This document shows, in pieces, positions 1 through 7,205 of a stretch of 19,339 nucleotides of DNA; position 1 is the first letter of the stretch; the number at the start of each line of letters is the position of its first letter. The notes below the pieces were generated by a model that ran no database searches, was not told where the DNA came from, and was given only the letters and a program-made list of their open reading frames with translations. The position numbers and the translations under genes are program-made. The DNA is from DASXTB01 sp036505615 (lineage in GTDB: Bacteria > Acidobacteriota > UBA6911 > JACQSX01), in the NCBI GenBank assembly GCA_036505615.1, contig DASXTB010000129.1:1-19339 (forward strand), written 5' to 3'.

Positions 1-142
1 TCAGCAGGTCAGATCGTTCTTGACTTGTGGACCTGTTGACCTGCTGACCTGGGACCGGTGAATGACCGATGACCGATGACTGATGGCCGATCACTAACAT
101 TCGTCATTCGAAATTCGTCATTCGACATTCTGCGTTTTTTCC
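1..142. repeat. Low-complexity direct and inverted repeats upstream of mutS2
   Basis: No gene is visible here. Bases 1-60 carry short CAGGTCA/TGACCTG words in both orientations, for example TCAGCAGG at 1-8 and CCTGCTGA at 41-48. Bases 60-92 repeat GATGACC-type words in tandem, and 98-130 repeat ATTCGTCATTCGAAATTCG-type words. The same vocabulary returns downstream of mutS2 at 2490-2655, so the gene is bracketed by one repeat type. No convincing promoter or ribosome binding site was seen before mutS2. Confidence 0.6.
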
Positions 143-2482
143 ATGCTGGATCAAGAGACTCGTCAGGCATTGGAGTTTAACGCTTTGCTGCAACTGGCGG
201 CAACGCTGGCGCAGACGCCGCTTGGGGCACGCCGCATTCAGTCTTGGGACCCCTTGACCGCCGTTGAGCAGATCCAGTGCCTGCAGCGCCGGACTTCAGA
301 GGCGAAACAGTGGGTACAACAACTGCGGCCCACGTTTGCAGGTTTGGACGATCCTGCGTCGCTGCTTGCCGGCTTGGCCGTGGAAGACCTGTCGCTGGAA
401 CCAGCGCAAATTCTTCTTGCGGCCCGATATCTCGGAAAAGCGCGCGAATTGCGCCAGGCCACAAAACCGCACGCCGCTCTGTATCCGCTTCTCTGGTCGC
501 AACTGGAAGCGGTGGTCGATTTCAACGATTGGATCCGCCTGGTGGAAAAATCGCTCGATGCCGAGGGGCGCATCCTCGATTCGGCCTCTCCCGAGATTCG
601 ACAAATCCGTGTCGCTATCGATCATAAGCGCCGCCACTTGCACCAGGCCCTGGAGCAATATTTTGCCTATACCGAAATCCTTCAGGACGCGTACATCACA
701 GAACGCAGCGGCCGTTTCGTAATTCCGGTGCGGGTGGAGCGCAAAAATGAGATTGAAGGAGTGCTTCATGGGACTTCTTCTTCGGGGGCCACAGTTTTTC
801 TGGAACCGCTTCCGGTAGTGGGACTGAACAATGACCTCGCCTTTCTGCTGGAACAGGAAGCCGTTGAGGCGCGAAAGATCCTGCGCTCGCTGACCAGTCC
901 GCTGCGCGCGTTTCAAAATGAATTCAAGGCCACCGTGGAGATTTTGACCGATCTTGATGCGACCGCGGCTCGGGGACGCCTCAGTCTACAGCATCAGGCC
1001 GTGGAGCCGACATTCGGAAACTCGGGCATTCGAATTAAACAGGGCCGCCACCCGATCCTGATTCAGTTCCTGGGTTTCGCAAATGTCGTGCCGGTTGATT
1101 TGGAACTGGATCCCGCTACCAGAGTTCTCATCATCAGCGGGCCAAACGCGGGAGGTAAGACGGCCGTACTGAAAGCGATTGGCTTGTTTTCCGCCATGGC
1201 CCAATGCGGTTTTCACATCCCGGCGTCGAATGCGGCGCTGCCGCTGTTTACCAATGTCCGAGCCGATATCGGAGACCACCAGTCTCTTCAGGAGAACTTG
1301 TCTACGTTCTCTTCTCACGTTTTGCGGCTTCAGCAAGTGCTCCAGCAGGCAGATGATCGCGCTTTGGTGCTGCTTGACGAGTTGGGGGCCGGCACGGACC
1401 CTTCTCAGGGCGCTGCGCTGGCATTGGCGGTCCTGGAAACGCTTTCCGACAGGGGAGCGCATGTGGTGGCCACCACACACCTGGACCGGCTGAAAGCCTT
1501 TGCCGAAGAACAGCCGTTTGCTCAGAACGCGGCTGTCGAATTTGACCAGCGCTCTCTGAAGCCGACTTTTCGCCTGCTGCTCGGAGTATCCGGCCAAAGC
1601 AACGCGTTGAGCATCGCTGAGAGATTGGGCCTGGAGAAGGATATCGTTGAGCGGGCGCGGCGAAAGATGGCGAGCCAGGACCGGGAAATGGAAAAGTACT
1701 TACAGCGCCTGCAAGATCAATCAGAGGCGCTGGAGCAGCAGAAGGAAAAACTGCTGCAGGAGAACCGTGAGATGGAGCAAGAGCGAAGCCGATTCCGGAT
1801 GGAAAAAGAACAGATACTGCGCAGTGAGCAGGAAAAGCTGGAGTCAAGGTGGCAGGAATTACAACGGGAGTTTGAAGGAAAACTCCAGAACGAACTGCAA
1901 TCGGTGCAAGACAAAGCCGAGCGGGAACGCCAGATGGCGTCTCACAGGCGCAGAATGGAGTTGTTGCGCCAGTCGTTTCGCAAAAAGGCAAGCGGTAGCA
2001 TGACCACGAAAGCAGCACAGGACTCTCCCCAGGCGCTGGCACCAAACAGCGCGGTGATGGTCACTTCATTGGGCAGGTTAGGGACATTTTTGGGCATGGA
2101 AGGAAAACAAGCATTGGTGGAAATCGGCGGAAAGAGGGTTCAGGTTGCGCTCTCCGACCTGCAGGCGGCCGAAAAGGACAAGCAGGCGGACCGCCGGTTG
2201 CCGGCTAATGTTCGTTTCACGCCGGCCAGCGAAACTCCTGTCCCACAGGAATTGAATTTGATTGGAAAAACTGTAGACGAAGCCATCTTCGAAGTTGACA
2301 AGTTTTTGGACCAGGCATTCGTCGAGAGCTACAGCAAAGTTCGCCTCATTCATGGACGCGGCACCGGCCGGCTTAGCAAAGCTCTGCGTCAATTTCTCAA
2401 ACACCATGAACACGTGGCTGATCTTCGGCCTGGAGGGGAGGGTGAAGGCGGCGATGCGGTTACGATTGTGGAGCTACGCTAG
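143..2482 (+). CDS. mutS2: Endonuclease MutS2 (MutS2 ATPase with Smr domain)
   Basis: MutS2 proteins are MutS-family ATPases without the mismatch-recognition domain. They have been linked to suppression of recombination and, in Bacillus, to rescue of collided ribosomes (also called RqcU). The 779-residue length is normal for the family. The clamp/lever region covers roughly residues 1-310. Walker A is GPNAGGKT at 333-340, the MutS signature SLQENLSTFSSH at 381-392, Walker B VLLDE at 409-413 and the switch ATTH at 443-446. A Glu/Gln/Lys-rich coiled coil spans about 510-630, and a small beta barrel about 640-695. A C-terminal Smr nuclease domain (about 700-779) contains LIHGRGTGRL. The start is ATG at 143; its leader is T-rich and no clear Shine-Dalgarno sequence is visible. 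The family assignment is very secure; the cellular role in this organism is inferred. Confidence 0.97.
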   Translation: MLDQETRQALEFNALLQLAATLAQTPLGARRIQSWDPLTAVEQIQCLQRRTSEAKQWVQQLRPTFAGLDDPASLLAGLAVEDLSLEPAQILLAARYLGKARELRQATKPHAALYPLLWSQLEAVVDFNDWIRLVEKSLDAEGRILDSASPEIRQIRVAIDHKRRHLHQALEQYFAYTEILQDAYITERSGRFVIPVRVERKNEIEGVLHGTSSSGATVFLEPLPVVGLNNDLAFLLEQEAVEARKILRSLTSPLRAFQNEFKATVEILTDLDATAARGRLSLQHQAVEPTFGNSGIRIKQGRHPILIQFLGFANVVPVDLELDPATRVLIISGPNAGGKTAVLKAIGLFSAMAQCGFHIPASNAALPLFTNVRADIGDHQSLQENLSTFSSHVLRLQQVLQQADDRALVLLDELGAGTDPSQGAALALAVLETLSDRGAHVVATTHLDRLKAFAEEQPFAQNAAVEFDQRSLKPTFRLLLGVSGQSNALSIAERLGLEKDIVERARRKMASQDREMEKYLQRLQDQSEALEQQKEKLLQENREMEQERSRFRMEKEQILRSEQEKLESRWQELQREFEGKLQNELQSVQDKAERERQMASHRRRMELLRQSFRKKASGSMTTKAAQDSPQALAPNSAVMVTSLGRLGTFLGMEGKQALVEIGGKRVQVALSDLQAAEKDKQADRRLPANVRFTPASETPVPQELNLIGKTVDEAIFEVDKFLDQAFVESYSKVRLIHGRGTGRLSKALRQFLKHHEHVADLRPGGEGEGGDAVTIVELR

Positions 2483-2656
2483 GAATTTTGAATGACGAAT
2501 TTCGAATGCCGAAGGTCATCGGTCAACAGTCACCCCAGCGGTTATTGATGTGGTCAGTGCTCGTTAAAAGCCGAATCGATGACCGATGACCGGCGACTAT
2601 TGGTGATGACGGATGACCTTCGGCATTCGAAATTCGAAATTCGTAATCCGTAATTG
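2483..2656. repeat. Inverted repeat between mutS2 and the convergent small gene
   Basis: This 174-bp gap separates two convergent genes. Arms at 2496-2525 and 2607-2636 are reverse complements over 30 bases with one mismatch, 25 of them continuous. Between them is a GATGACC-rich stretch (2573-2600). The words match those at 60-130 before mutS2. The loop of about 80 bases and the lack of a T run make a simple intrinsic terminator unlikely. It looks like a dispersed intergenic repeat, possibly also ending transcription from both sides. Confidence 0.7.
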
Positions 2657-3157
2657 CTACTGCTTCTGGTAAATCAACTCCCGCCCCGGATTATGGGCTC
2701 GATCCAGCAATCCGCCGATGACCAGACCCGCAACGGCGCCCAGCACGGCGGCGCCCACATCGCTCGCGCGAGGCGCCGGCGAACCATCGCGATGGCGAAG
2801 ATACGGCGCAAGAAAACCGGCTGTTCCTCCGGCGATCAGACCGATTAGCATCCCGTCATTAATCGGATCTCTTACTTTCAAATAGACGCGGGCCACCTGT
2901 TCCTTTGAGAACCGATTGCCGTTTAAAGCAACATCGGAATCGGTAACACTGGTGATCATTCCCGCCGCCTTATGTCCGTTTTCAAGCTGGATTTCAACCT
3001 CTTCGCTGACGTGATCCAGTAGCGCCTTCCATTCAGAGGGAGGACCTGTCTTGATCACCATCGCCGGCCGGACGCCGCAGTTGATACAGAGAATCTGAGC
3101 CAGAAAAATCCTGAGAATTGAGGAATTGATCTTTCTCGAGGAATTGATCTTTCTCAT
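2657..3157 (-). CDS. Hypothetical exported or membrane protein with glycine-rich helices
   Basis: The 166-residue product belongs to no family I can name. The N-terminus is basic, followed by a hydrophobic stretch (about residues 14-29), which may be a signal peptide or anchor. Residues 40-97 look like a small beta-rich domain (VEIQLENGHKAAGMITSVTD and the following strands). Two glycine-rich hydrophobic segments, about 102-119 and 134-151, resemble glycine-zipper membrane helices. The overall plan, a small beta domain followed by glycine-rich hydrophobic helices, is one I associate with uncharacterised acidobacterial proteins; that is recall, not a search. The first 13 codons contain an 18-bp tandem duplication giving RKINSS twice. 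An internal ATG at residue 33 is an alternative start, but it would remove the hydrophobic N-terminus. The gene is divergent from dnaG and convergent with mutS2. Confidence 0.7.
   Translation of the reverse strand: MRKINSSRKINSSILRIFLAQILCINCGVRPAMVIKTGPPSEWKALLDHVSEEVEIQLENGHKAAGMITSVTDSDVALNGNRFSKEQVARVYLKVRDPINDGMLIGLIAGGTAGFLAPYLRHRDGSPAPRASDVGAAVLGAVAGLVIGGLLDRAHNPGRELIYQKQ
3120..3155. repeat. 18-bp perfect tandem duplication
   Basis: GAGGAATTGATCTTTCTC occurs at 3120-3137 and again at 3138-3155 with no mismatch. On the minus strand it encodes RKINSS twice at the extreme N-terminus of the hypothetical protein. Its length is a multiple of three, so the frame is kept. Confidence 0.95.
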
Positions 3158-3172
3158 TGATTATTTCTACCC

Positions 3173-3201
3173 TTGACCCAAAAATGGTCTTGGCTGATAA
3201 T
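3173..3201 (+). promoter_or_regulatory. Sigma-70 promoter for dnaG-rpoD
   Basis: A -35 box TTGACC (3173-3178, 5 of 6 to consensus) is followed after exactly 17 bases by GATAAT (3196-3201, 5 of 6). Transcription would start near 3208, about 34 bases before the DnaG ATG. This explains why the upstream TTG at 3173, although in frame with dnaG, is unlikely to be a start codon: it is the -35 box. Confidence 0.7.
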
Positions 3202-3241
3202 AACCCATTTAATTTCAGAGTTGGGGAGATTCACCCCTCGG

Positions 3242-4990
3242 ATGGATCAAAACTTCATCGAAGAGGTCCGCAACAGCGTCAGCATCGTTCAGCTTCTTTC
3301 CGAATATGTGACCTTGAAGAGAGCCGGCAAGGATTATTCCGCTCTCTGCCCGTTTCACAGCGAGAAAACGCCGTCATTTTACGTCAGTGAAAGTAAGAAA
3401 ATCTTCAAGTGTTTTGGCTGTGGAGTCTCGGGCGATGTTTTTAAATTCCTGGAAATGATCGAGGGGCTCTCCTTCCCGGAAGCGCTCAAGGCCGTGGCGC
3501 ACAAGGCTGGAATCGCCGTTCCGGAGCGAAGCGCACCGCCTGCACAGATACGCGAGAAGGAGCGGCTCTATTCGATCATGGAGCTGGCCGCAAAGTTTTA
3601 TCAGCAGCAACTCCTGCAAGACGCCAAGCCGGTGGTCGACTATCTCAACGACCGGGGGATTGGCGAGGAAGGGATAGGCCGGTTTCGCCTCGGTTATGCT
3701 CCCAGAACGGGAAATGTGCTTTTGAAGTACCTCAAACAGCAGAACTTTCTGGAGTCGGAAATTGAGCTGTGTGGCTTGTCAAAGGCGTCCGACGGCGGCT
3801 CATTCCACGACAAATTTCGAGGACGCGTCATTATTCCGATTGCCGACGTTTCGGGCAGGGTGGTTGCTCTGGGCGGACGAATTGTTGGTGATGGAATGCC
3901 CAAGTACCTCAATTCGCCGGAAACCCCGATCTACAATAAGGGAAGTAACCTTTTTGGCCTTAATCTGTCTAAAGAGCAGATACGCCAGAAGGATTTCGCG
4001 ATTCTCGTAGAAGGGTATTTCGATCTGATCGTGCCGTATGTCAATGGAATCCGCAACATCATTGCCTCGCTAGGTACCAGCCTTACTCCGAACCAGGTGA
4101 AGCTGGTTGGGCGCTACACGCGTAATATTATTGTGAGTTACGACCCGGATCTGGCCGGAATGGCGGCGACCCGCAGATCTATCGATCTGTTTTTGCAAGA
4201 AGGGTTTAGGGTCAACATCCTCACATTGCCGGAGGGGCTGGATCCTGACAGTTTTATCCGCCGGGACGGCGTACAGGCTTATGTGGGACGACTTGAGCAA
4301 TCCGCGCGCTATCTCGATTTTCTGCTCGAGGCGGCGATCAAAAGCGAAAAAGGCGCCTCCACTCCAAGGGGTAAGGTTAATGTTTTGAACCAGTTGCTGC
4401 CGTACGTTGCCTTGCTTCCCAATCGGATCGAACGGGCGGAAACTGTTTCCAGGCTAGCCGAGCGGCTGAAGCTGGACGACTCGCTCGTATTGACAGAATT
4501 GAGAAGGATTGCCGTCAATAGAAATAAGGAGACAAAATTAAAAATAGCTTTAAATCAAGAAGTTACCGAAACCGAACGGCGCTTGCTAAAATCATTGATG
4601 GAATCGAAAGAAGTGCGGAATGAAATCATCCCGTTGCTTCAACTCGATGATTTTAAAGGCCTTGCGACGGAATCGATTTTTAAACTTTTGCGGGAGTTCT
4701 TTCATCAGAATAAAGAGGTCACTTTTTTATGCCTTCAAGACTCGCTTGGAAGCGACGAAGAGAAGCAACTTTTTTCCGAAATTATTCTCTCTGCTTCAAG
4801 TGATCCTGAACTAGACCGCGCCGATGTACTCAATTGCCTGAACGCGCTCAGGCGTCTGAGTCTGGAACACACCCGGGAAGAGTTGCAATCGCGCATAGTT
4901 AAAGCGGCAGAAGACCAGCGCTCCGATGAGGTGGACCGTCTGTACAGAGAGAAGCTGGAAGTGACACGCCAGTTGCAGTTGTTGTCGTAA
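3242..4990 (+). CDS. dnaG: DNA primase DnaG
   Basis: DnaG makes the RNA primers used for lagging-strand and origin DNA synthesis, working with the replicative helicase. From ATG 3242 the product has 582 residues. The CHC2 zinc finger is visible as C36, H39, C57 and C60. The catalytic core carries conserved FRGRVIIPI (about 193-201) and KYLNSPETPIYNK (221-233). The TOPRIM fold has VEGYFD with E257, and YDPDLAG with D301 and D303, the metal-binding acids. The C-terminal part (about 440-582) is less conserved, as expected of the helicase-binding domain. The chosen start fits primase N-termini (MDQNFIEEVR) and follows GGGGAG at 3223-3228, with a somewhat long spacing of 13. The in-frame TTG at 3173 lies in the promoter. 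rpoD follows after 85 bp, so co-transcription is likely. Confidence 0.97.
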   Translation: MDQNFIEEVRNSVSIVQLLSEYVTLKRAGKDYSALCPFHSEKTPSFYVSESKKIFKCFGCGVSGDVFKFLEMIEGLSFPEALKAVAHKAGIAVPERSAPPAQIREKERLYSIMELAAKFYQQQLLQDAKPVVDYLNDRGIGEEGIGRFRLGYAPRTGNVLLKYLKQQNFLESEIELCGLSKASDGGSFHDKFRGRVIIPIADVSGRVVALGGRIVGDGMPKYLNSPETPIYNKGSNLFGLNLSKEQIRQKDFAILVEGYFDLIVPYVNGIRNIIASLGTSLTPNQVKLVGRYTRNIIVSYDPDLAGMAATRRSIDLFLQEGFRVNILTLPEGLDPDSFIRRDGVQAYVGRLEQSARYLDFLLEAAIKSEKGASTPRGKVNVLNQLLPYVALLPNRIERAETVSRLAERLKLDDSLVLTELRRIAVNRNKETKLKIALNQEVTETERRLLKSLMESKEVRNEIIPLLQLDDFKGLATESIFKLLREFFHQNKEVTFLCLQDSLGSDEEKQLFSEIILSASSDPELDRADVLNCLNALRRLSLEHTREELQSRIVKAAEDQRSDEVDRLYREKLEVTRQLQLLS

Positions 4991-5060
4991 GGTTTTGGAC
5001 GCTGGTTCGAGAACGGCCCGAGAGGAATTGAATCAAAGAAACTGGTGGGCCGGCCCGACC

Positions 5061-5078
5061 AGGAAGGAGTTTCCATTG
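5061..5078 (+). promoter_or_regulatory. Ribosome binding site defining the rpoD TTG start
   Basis: AGGAAGGAG at 5061-5069 sits 6 bases before TTG at 5076-5078. An earlier in-frame TTG at 4995 has no comparable site and would add 27 residues that do not look like a sigma-factor N-terminus. The TTG at 5076 gives (M)SIEDKYDGVKELINLGKEK, a normal sigma region 1.1 beginning. Confidence 0.8.
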
Positions 5079-6767
5079 TCAATTGAAGATAAGTACGACG
5101 GGGTAAAAGAGCTCATCAACCTCGGCAAAGAGAAAGGATACCTCCTCTACGACGAGGTCAATGATGTTCTGCCCGAAAACATAAATTCCTCTGAAGATCT
5201 CGACAATATCTTCTATCTGTTTGGATCGGCCGGAATCGAGGTAATCGACTCGGATGCCCGCTACCAGGAAATTCAAAAGAAGAGCGGCAAGGCAGGCGAG
5301 GAGGAATCGGAAGAAGGCGAATCCGAAATTGGCGCCGAGACGCTGGAGAAGACCAACGATCCGGTGCGCATGTACCTGCGCGAGATGGGCACGGTTCCTT
5401 TGCTCAGTCGCGAAGGCGAGGTGGAAATTGCAAAGAGAATTGAACGCGGCCAAAAGACGGTAACCAAGGCTCTGTCTCGCTCGCCTATTGTGGTCAACGA
5501 GATCCTGAGAATAGGCGACAGACTGCGCAAAGACGAAATAGGCATCAAGGAATTCGTCACTATCAATGAAGAAGAGATCACCGAGCAAATGTTGCAGCAG
5601 CGCCGGAGCCAGGCGCTGAATGTGATCAAACAGATTGCCGAACTGGAGAAGGAGGCGGCCAGGGTTCGCAAGAAAATGGAAGGGGTTCGCAAGGGGTCGG
5701 CTCAGTACAAGAAACTGCTCAGCCGGCTGGCCCGATATCGCATCCCCATGGCTAATCACATCCGCAGCCTGGAGTTCACGCCGTTGATGCACGAACAGTT
5801 GGTGGAGGCGATTAAATCCACCGTCGATCGCATCGTCACACTAGAACGAGAAGCGCGCAAACTGCAGCGTCTGCAAGAGGGTCCCCTCAAGCTGGAGGAA
5901 TCCAAAAAGATTAAGGCCCGGCTGCGCCAAGTCAACCACGAGATTCGCGAAATCGAGGCCATGGCTCTGCAGACTGCTCCGGAGTTAAAGCGGACGCTGG
6001 CGACCATCAAGAGCGGCGAGCTGGAAGCCGATATTGCCAAAAAGGAGCTGGTGGAAGCCAATCTGCGGCTGGTTGTCTCTATCGCAAAAAAGTACACCAA
6101 CCGAGGCCTCCAGTTTCTGGACTTGATCCAGGAAGGCAACATCGGTTTGATGAAGGCGGTCGACAAGTTTGAGTATCGGCGCGGGTACAAGTTCAGCACC
6201 TATGCCACGTGGTGGATACGCCAGGCGATCACCCGTGCCATCGCCGACCAGGCGCGAACCATCCGCATTCCGGTGCACATGATCGAGACGATCAATAAGC
6301 TGATCCGCACGTCACGGAGCCTGGTGCAGGAATACGGGCGCGAGCCGACTTCCGAAGAGATCGCCAAGAAGATGGACATCCCCGTCTCCAAAGTGCGCAA
6401 GATATTGAAGATCGCTCAGGAACCGATTTCTCTTGAAACGCCGATCGGAGAAGAAGAAGACAGCCATCTGGGAGATTTCATCGAGGACCGGGGAGTGGTT
6501 TCTCCCGCAGAAGCGGTGATCAATATCAATTTGAAGGAGCAAACGGCTTCGGTGCTGCAGACGCTGACGCCGCGAGAAGAACAGGTGATCCGAATGCGCT
6601 TCGGCATTGGCGACGGCAGCGAGCACACACTGGAAGAAGTGGGACAGAAGTTTTCCGTGACTCGAGAGCGTATCCGCCAGATCGAAGCGAAGGCTTTGCG
6701 CAAGCTGCGCCATCCCAGCCGGTCTCGCCGCCTGAAGGCATTCCTGGAGTCCGGCACGCACGAGTAA
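5076..6767 (+). CDS. rpoD: Primary RNA polymerase sigma factor RpoD (sigma-70)
   Basis: This is the housekeeping sigma factor, directing RNA polymerase to -35/-10 promoters. The 563-residue product has all group-1 regions. Region 1.1 covers about 1-60, followed by an acidic linker (70-90). Region 1.2 contains DPVRMYLREMG (95-105). A long charged non-conserved region runs from about 125 to 320. Region 2 (325-402) includes the -10 binding stretch with YKFSTYATWWIRQAITRAI. Region 3 covers about 403-480, with LETPIGEEEDSHLGDFI (453-469). Region 4 (490-555) carries a helix-turn-helix, TLEEVGQKFSVTRERIRQIE. The TTG start is supported by AGGAAGGAG. It follows dnaG in the macromolecular synthesis operon order; rpsU, which often precedes dnaG elsewhere, is absent. 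No clear terminator was found after the TAA. Confidence 0.98.
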   Translation: MSIEDKYDGVKELINLGKEKGYLLYDEVNDVLPENINSSEDLDNIFYLFGSAGIEVIDSDARYQEIQKKSGKAGEEESEEGESEIGAETLEKTNDPVRMYLREMGTVPLLSREGEVEIAKRIERGQKTVTKALSRSPIVVNEILRIGDRLRKDEIGIKEFVTINEEEITEQMLQQRRSQALNVIKQIAELEKEAARVRKKMEGVRKGSAQYKKLLSRLARYRIPMANHIRSLEFTPLMHEQLVEAIKSTVDRIVTLEREARKLQRLQEGPLKLEESKKIKARLRQVNHEIREIEAMALQTAPELKRTLATIKSGELEADIAKKELVEANLRLVVSIAKKYTNRGLQFLDLIQEGNIGLMKAVDKFEYRRGYKFSTYATWWIRQAITRAIADQARTIRIPVHMIETINKLIRTSRSLVQEYGREPTSEEIAKKMDIPVSKVRKILKIAQEPISLETPIGEEEDSHLGDFIEDRGVVSPAEAVININLKEQTASVLQTLTPREEQVIRMRFGIGDGSEHTLEEVGQKFSVTRERIRQIEAKALRKLRHPSRSRRLKAFLESGTHE

Positions 6768-7073
6768 TCCTTGGCCGATCCCGAGTGAACTCCGTTTTCA
6801 AGCGCAGAGACGCGGTATGCCATGTCATAGACAGGCTGCGCGCGGCCTCTGGAGTTCCTAAATTTTGAAGAGAGGATAGGCCTTCTCCGACCCGCTTTGT
6901 GGGCTCCCACCACTCTCTTAACTAGAAACCCCAGGGCCGCGACATGTCGCTTCCTCGCTCGCTAGGACAAACTCAGCGTAGGCACAAATGTGGGTGCTGC
7001 TTCGCAGCGCTCAGCGCAAAGACTTTAGGATACTGTGTCTCACCATTTGGCAGGCTTCAACCTCACTTAGCGC
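6768..7073. other. Intergenic region after rpoD without a recognisable gene
   Basis: About 300 bases without a credible gene on either strand. It holds one copy of the dispersed repeat with core CTGGAGTTCCTAAATTTTG (6838-6868) and a small GCTGCTTCGCAGC hairpin near 6998. No tRNA cloverleaf or terminator with a T run was recognised. Confidence 0.6.
6838..6868 (+). repeat. Dispersed hairpin-plus-core repeat, copy 1
   Basis: GCGCGCGGC followed by CTCTGGAGTTCCTAAATTTTG. Related copies lie at 15323-15362, 17960-17990 (reverse), 18940-18985 (reverse) and 19061-19100. The shared core reads roughly CTGGAGTTTCTACATTTTC and is preceded by a GC-rich palindrome. Confidence 0.55.
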
Positions 7074-7102
7074 TTGACAGAACATTGCTGTAATCCCATA
7101 AG
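7074..7102 (+). promoter_or_regulatory. Promoter candidate for the secreted-protein operon
   Basis: A perfect -35 box TTGACA (7074-7079) is followed after 17 bases by CATAAG (7097-7102, 4 of 6 to TATAAT). Transcription would start near 7109, leaving a leader of about 97 bases before the GTG at 7206. Confidence 0.5.
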
Positions 7103-7145
7103 ATGTCATCACCGCCTTTTGCCGTAGAGATTTCCGCTCTGCGAA

Positions 7146-7170
7146 TTCGTAGCGACTGACTGCCTACGAA
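7146..7170 (+). promoter_or_regulatory. Leader hairpin upstream of the 1092-residue protein
   Basis: TTCGTAG (7146-7152) and CTACGAA (7164-7170) form a perfect 7-bp stem with an 11-base loop, ending 22 bases before the ribosome binding site AGAGGAG (7193-7199). It may simply shape the leader; no known riboswitch was recognised. Confidence 0.35.
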
Positions 7171-7205
7171 AGTGTGATTGGGCTGTTTGCTTAGAGGAGT
7201 TGTGC

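Noticed and set aside
1302..2045. Long antisense frame of 247 codons inside mutS2
   Set aside because: It is a shadow of the GC-rich mutS2 codon pattern; the sense strand carries an intact, well-conserved protein.
3173..3241. 23-residue N-terminal extension of dnaG from a TTG codon
   Set aside because: The TTG lies in a good promoter -35 box, and the added residues do not resemble primase N-termini. The ATG at 3242 gives a standard beginning.
4995..5075. 27-residue N-terminal extension of rpoD from a TTG codon
   Set aside because: There is no ribosome binding site before it, and the residues are unlike sigma region 1.1. The TTG at 5076 has a strong site.
5079..5792. Antisense frame of 237 codons inside rpoD
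   Set aside because: The sense strand encodes all sigma-70 regions; the antisense product has no recognisable domain.
6768..7073. tRNA or small structured RNA after rpoD
   Set aside because: No cloverleaf with a TTCRANNC arm and no family structure could be found by eye; only a minor hairpin and one dispersed repeat copy are present.
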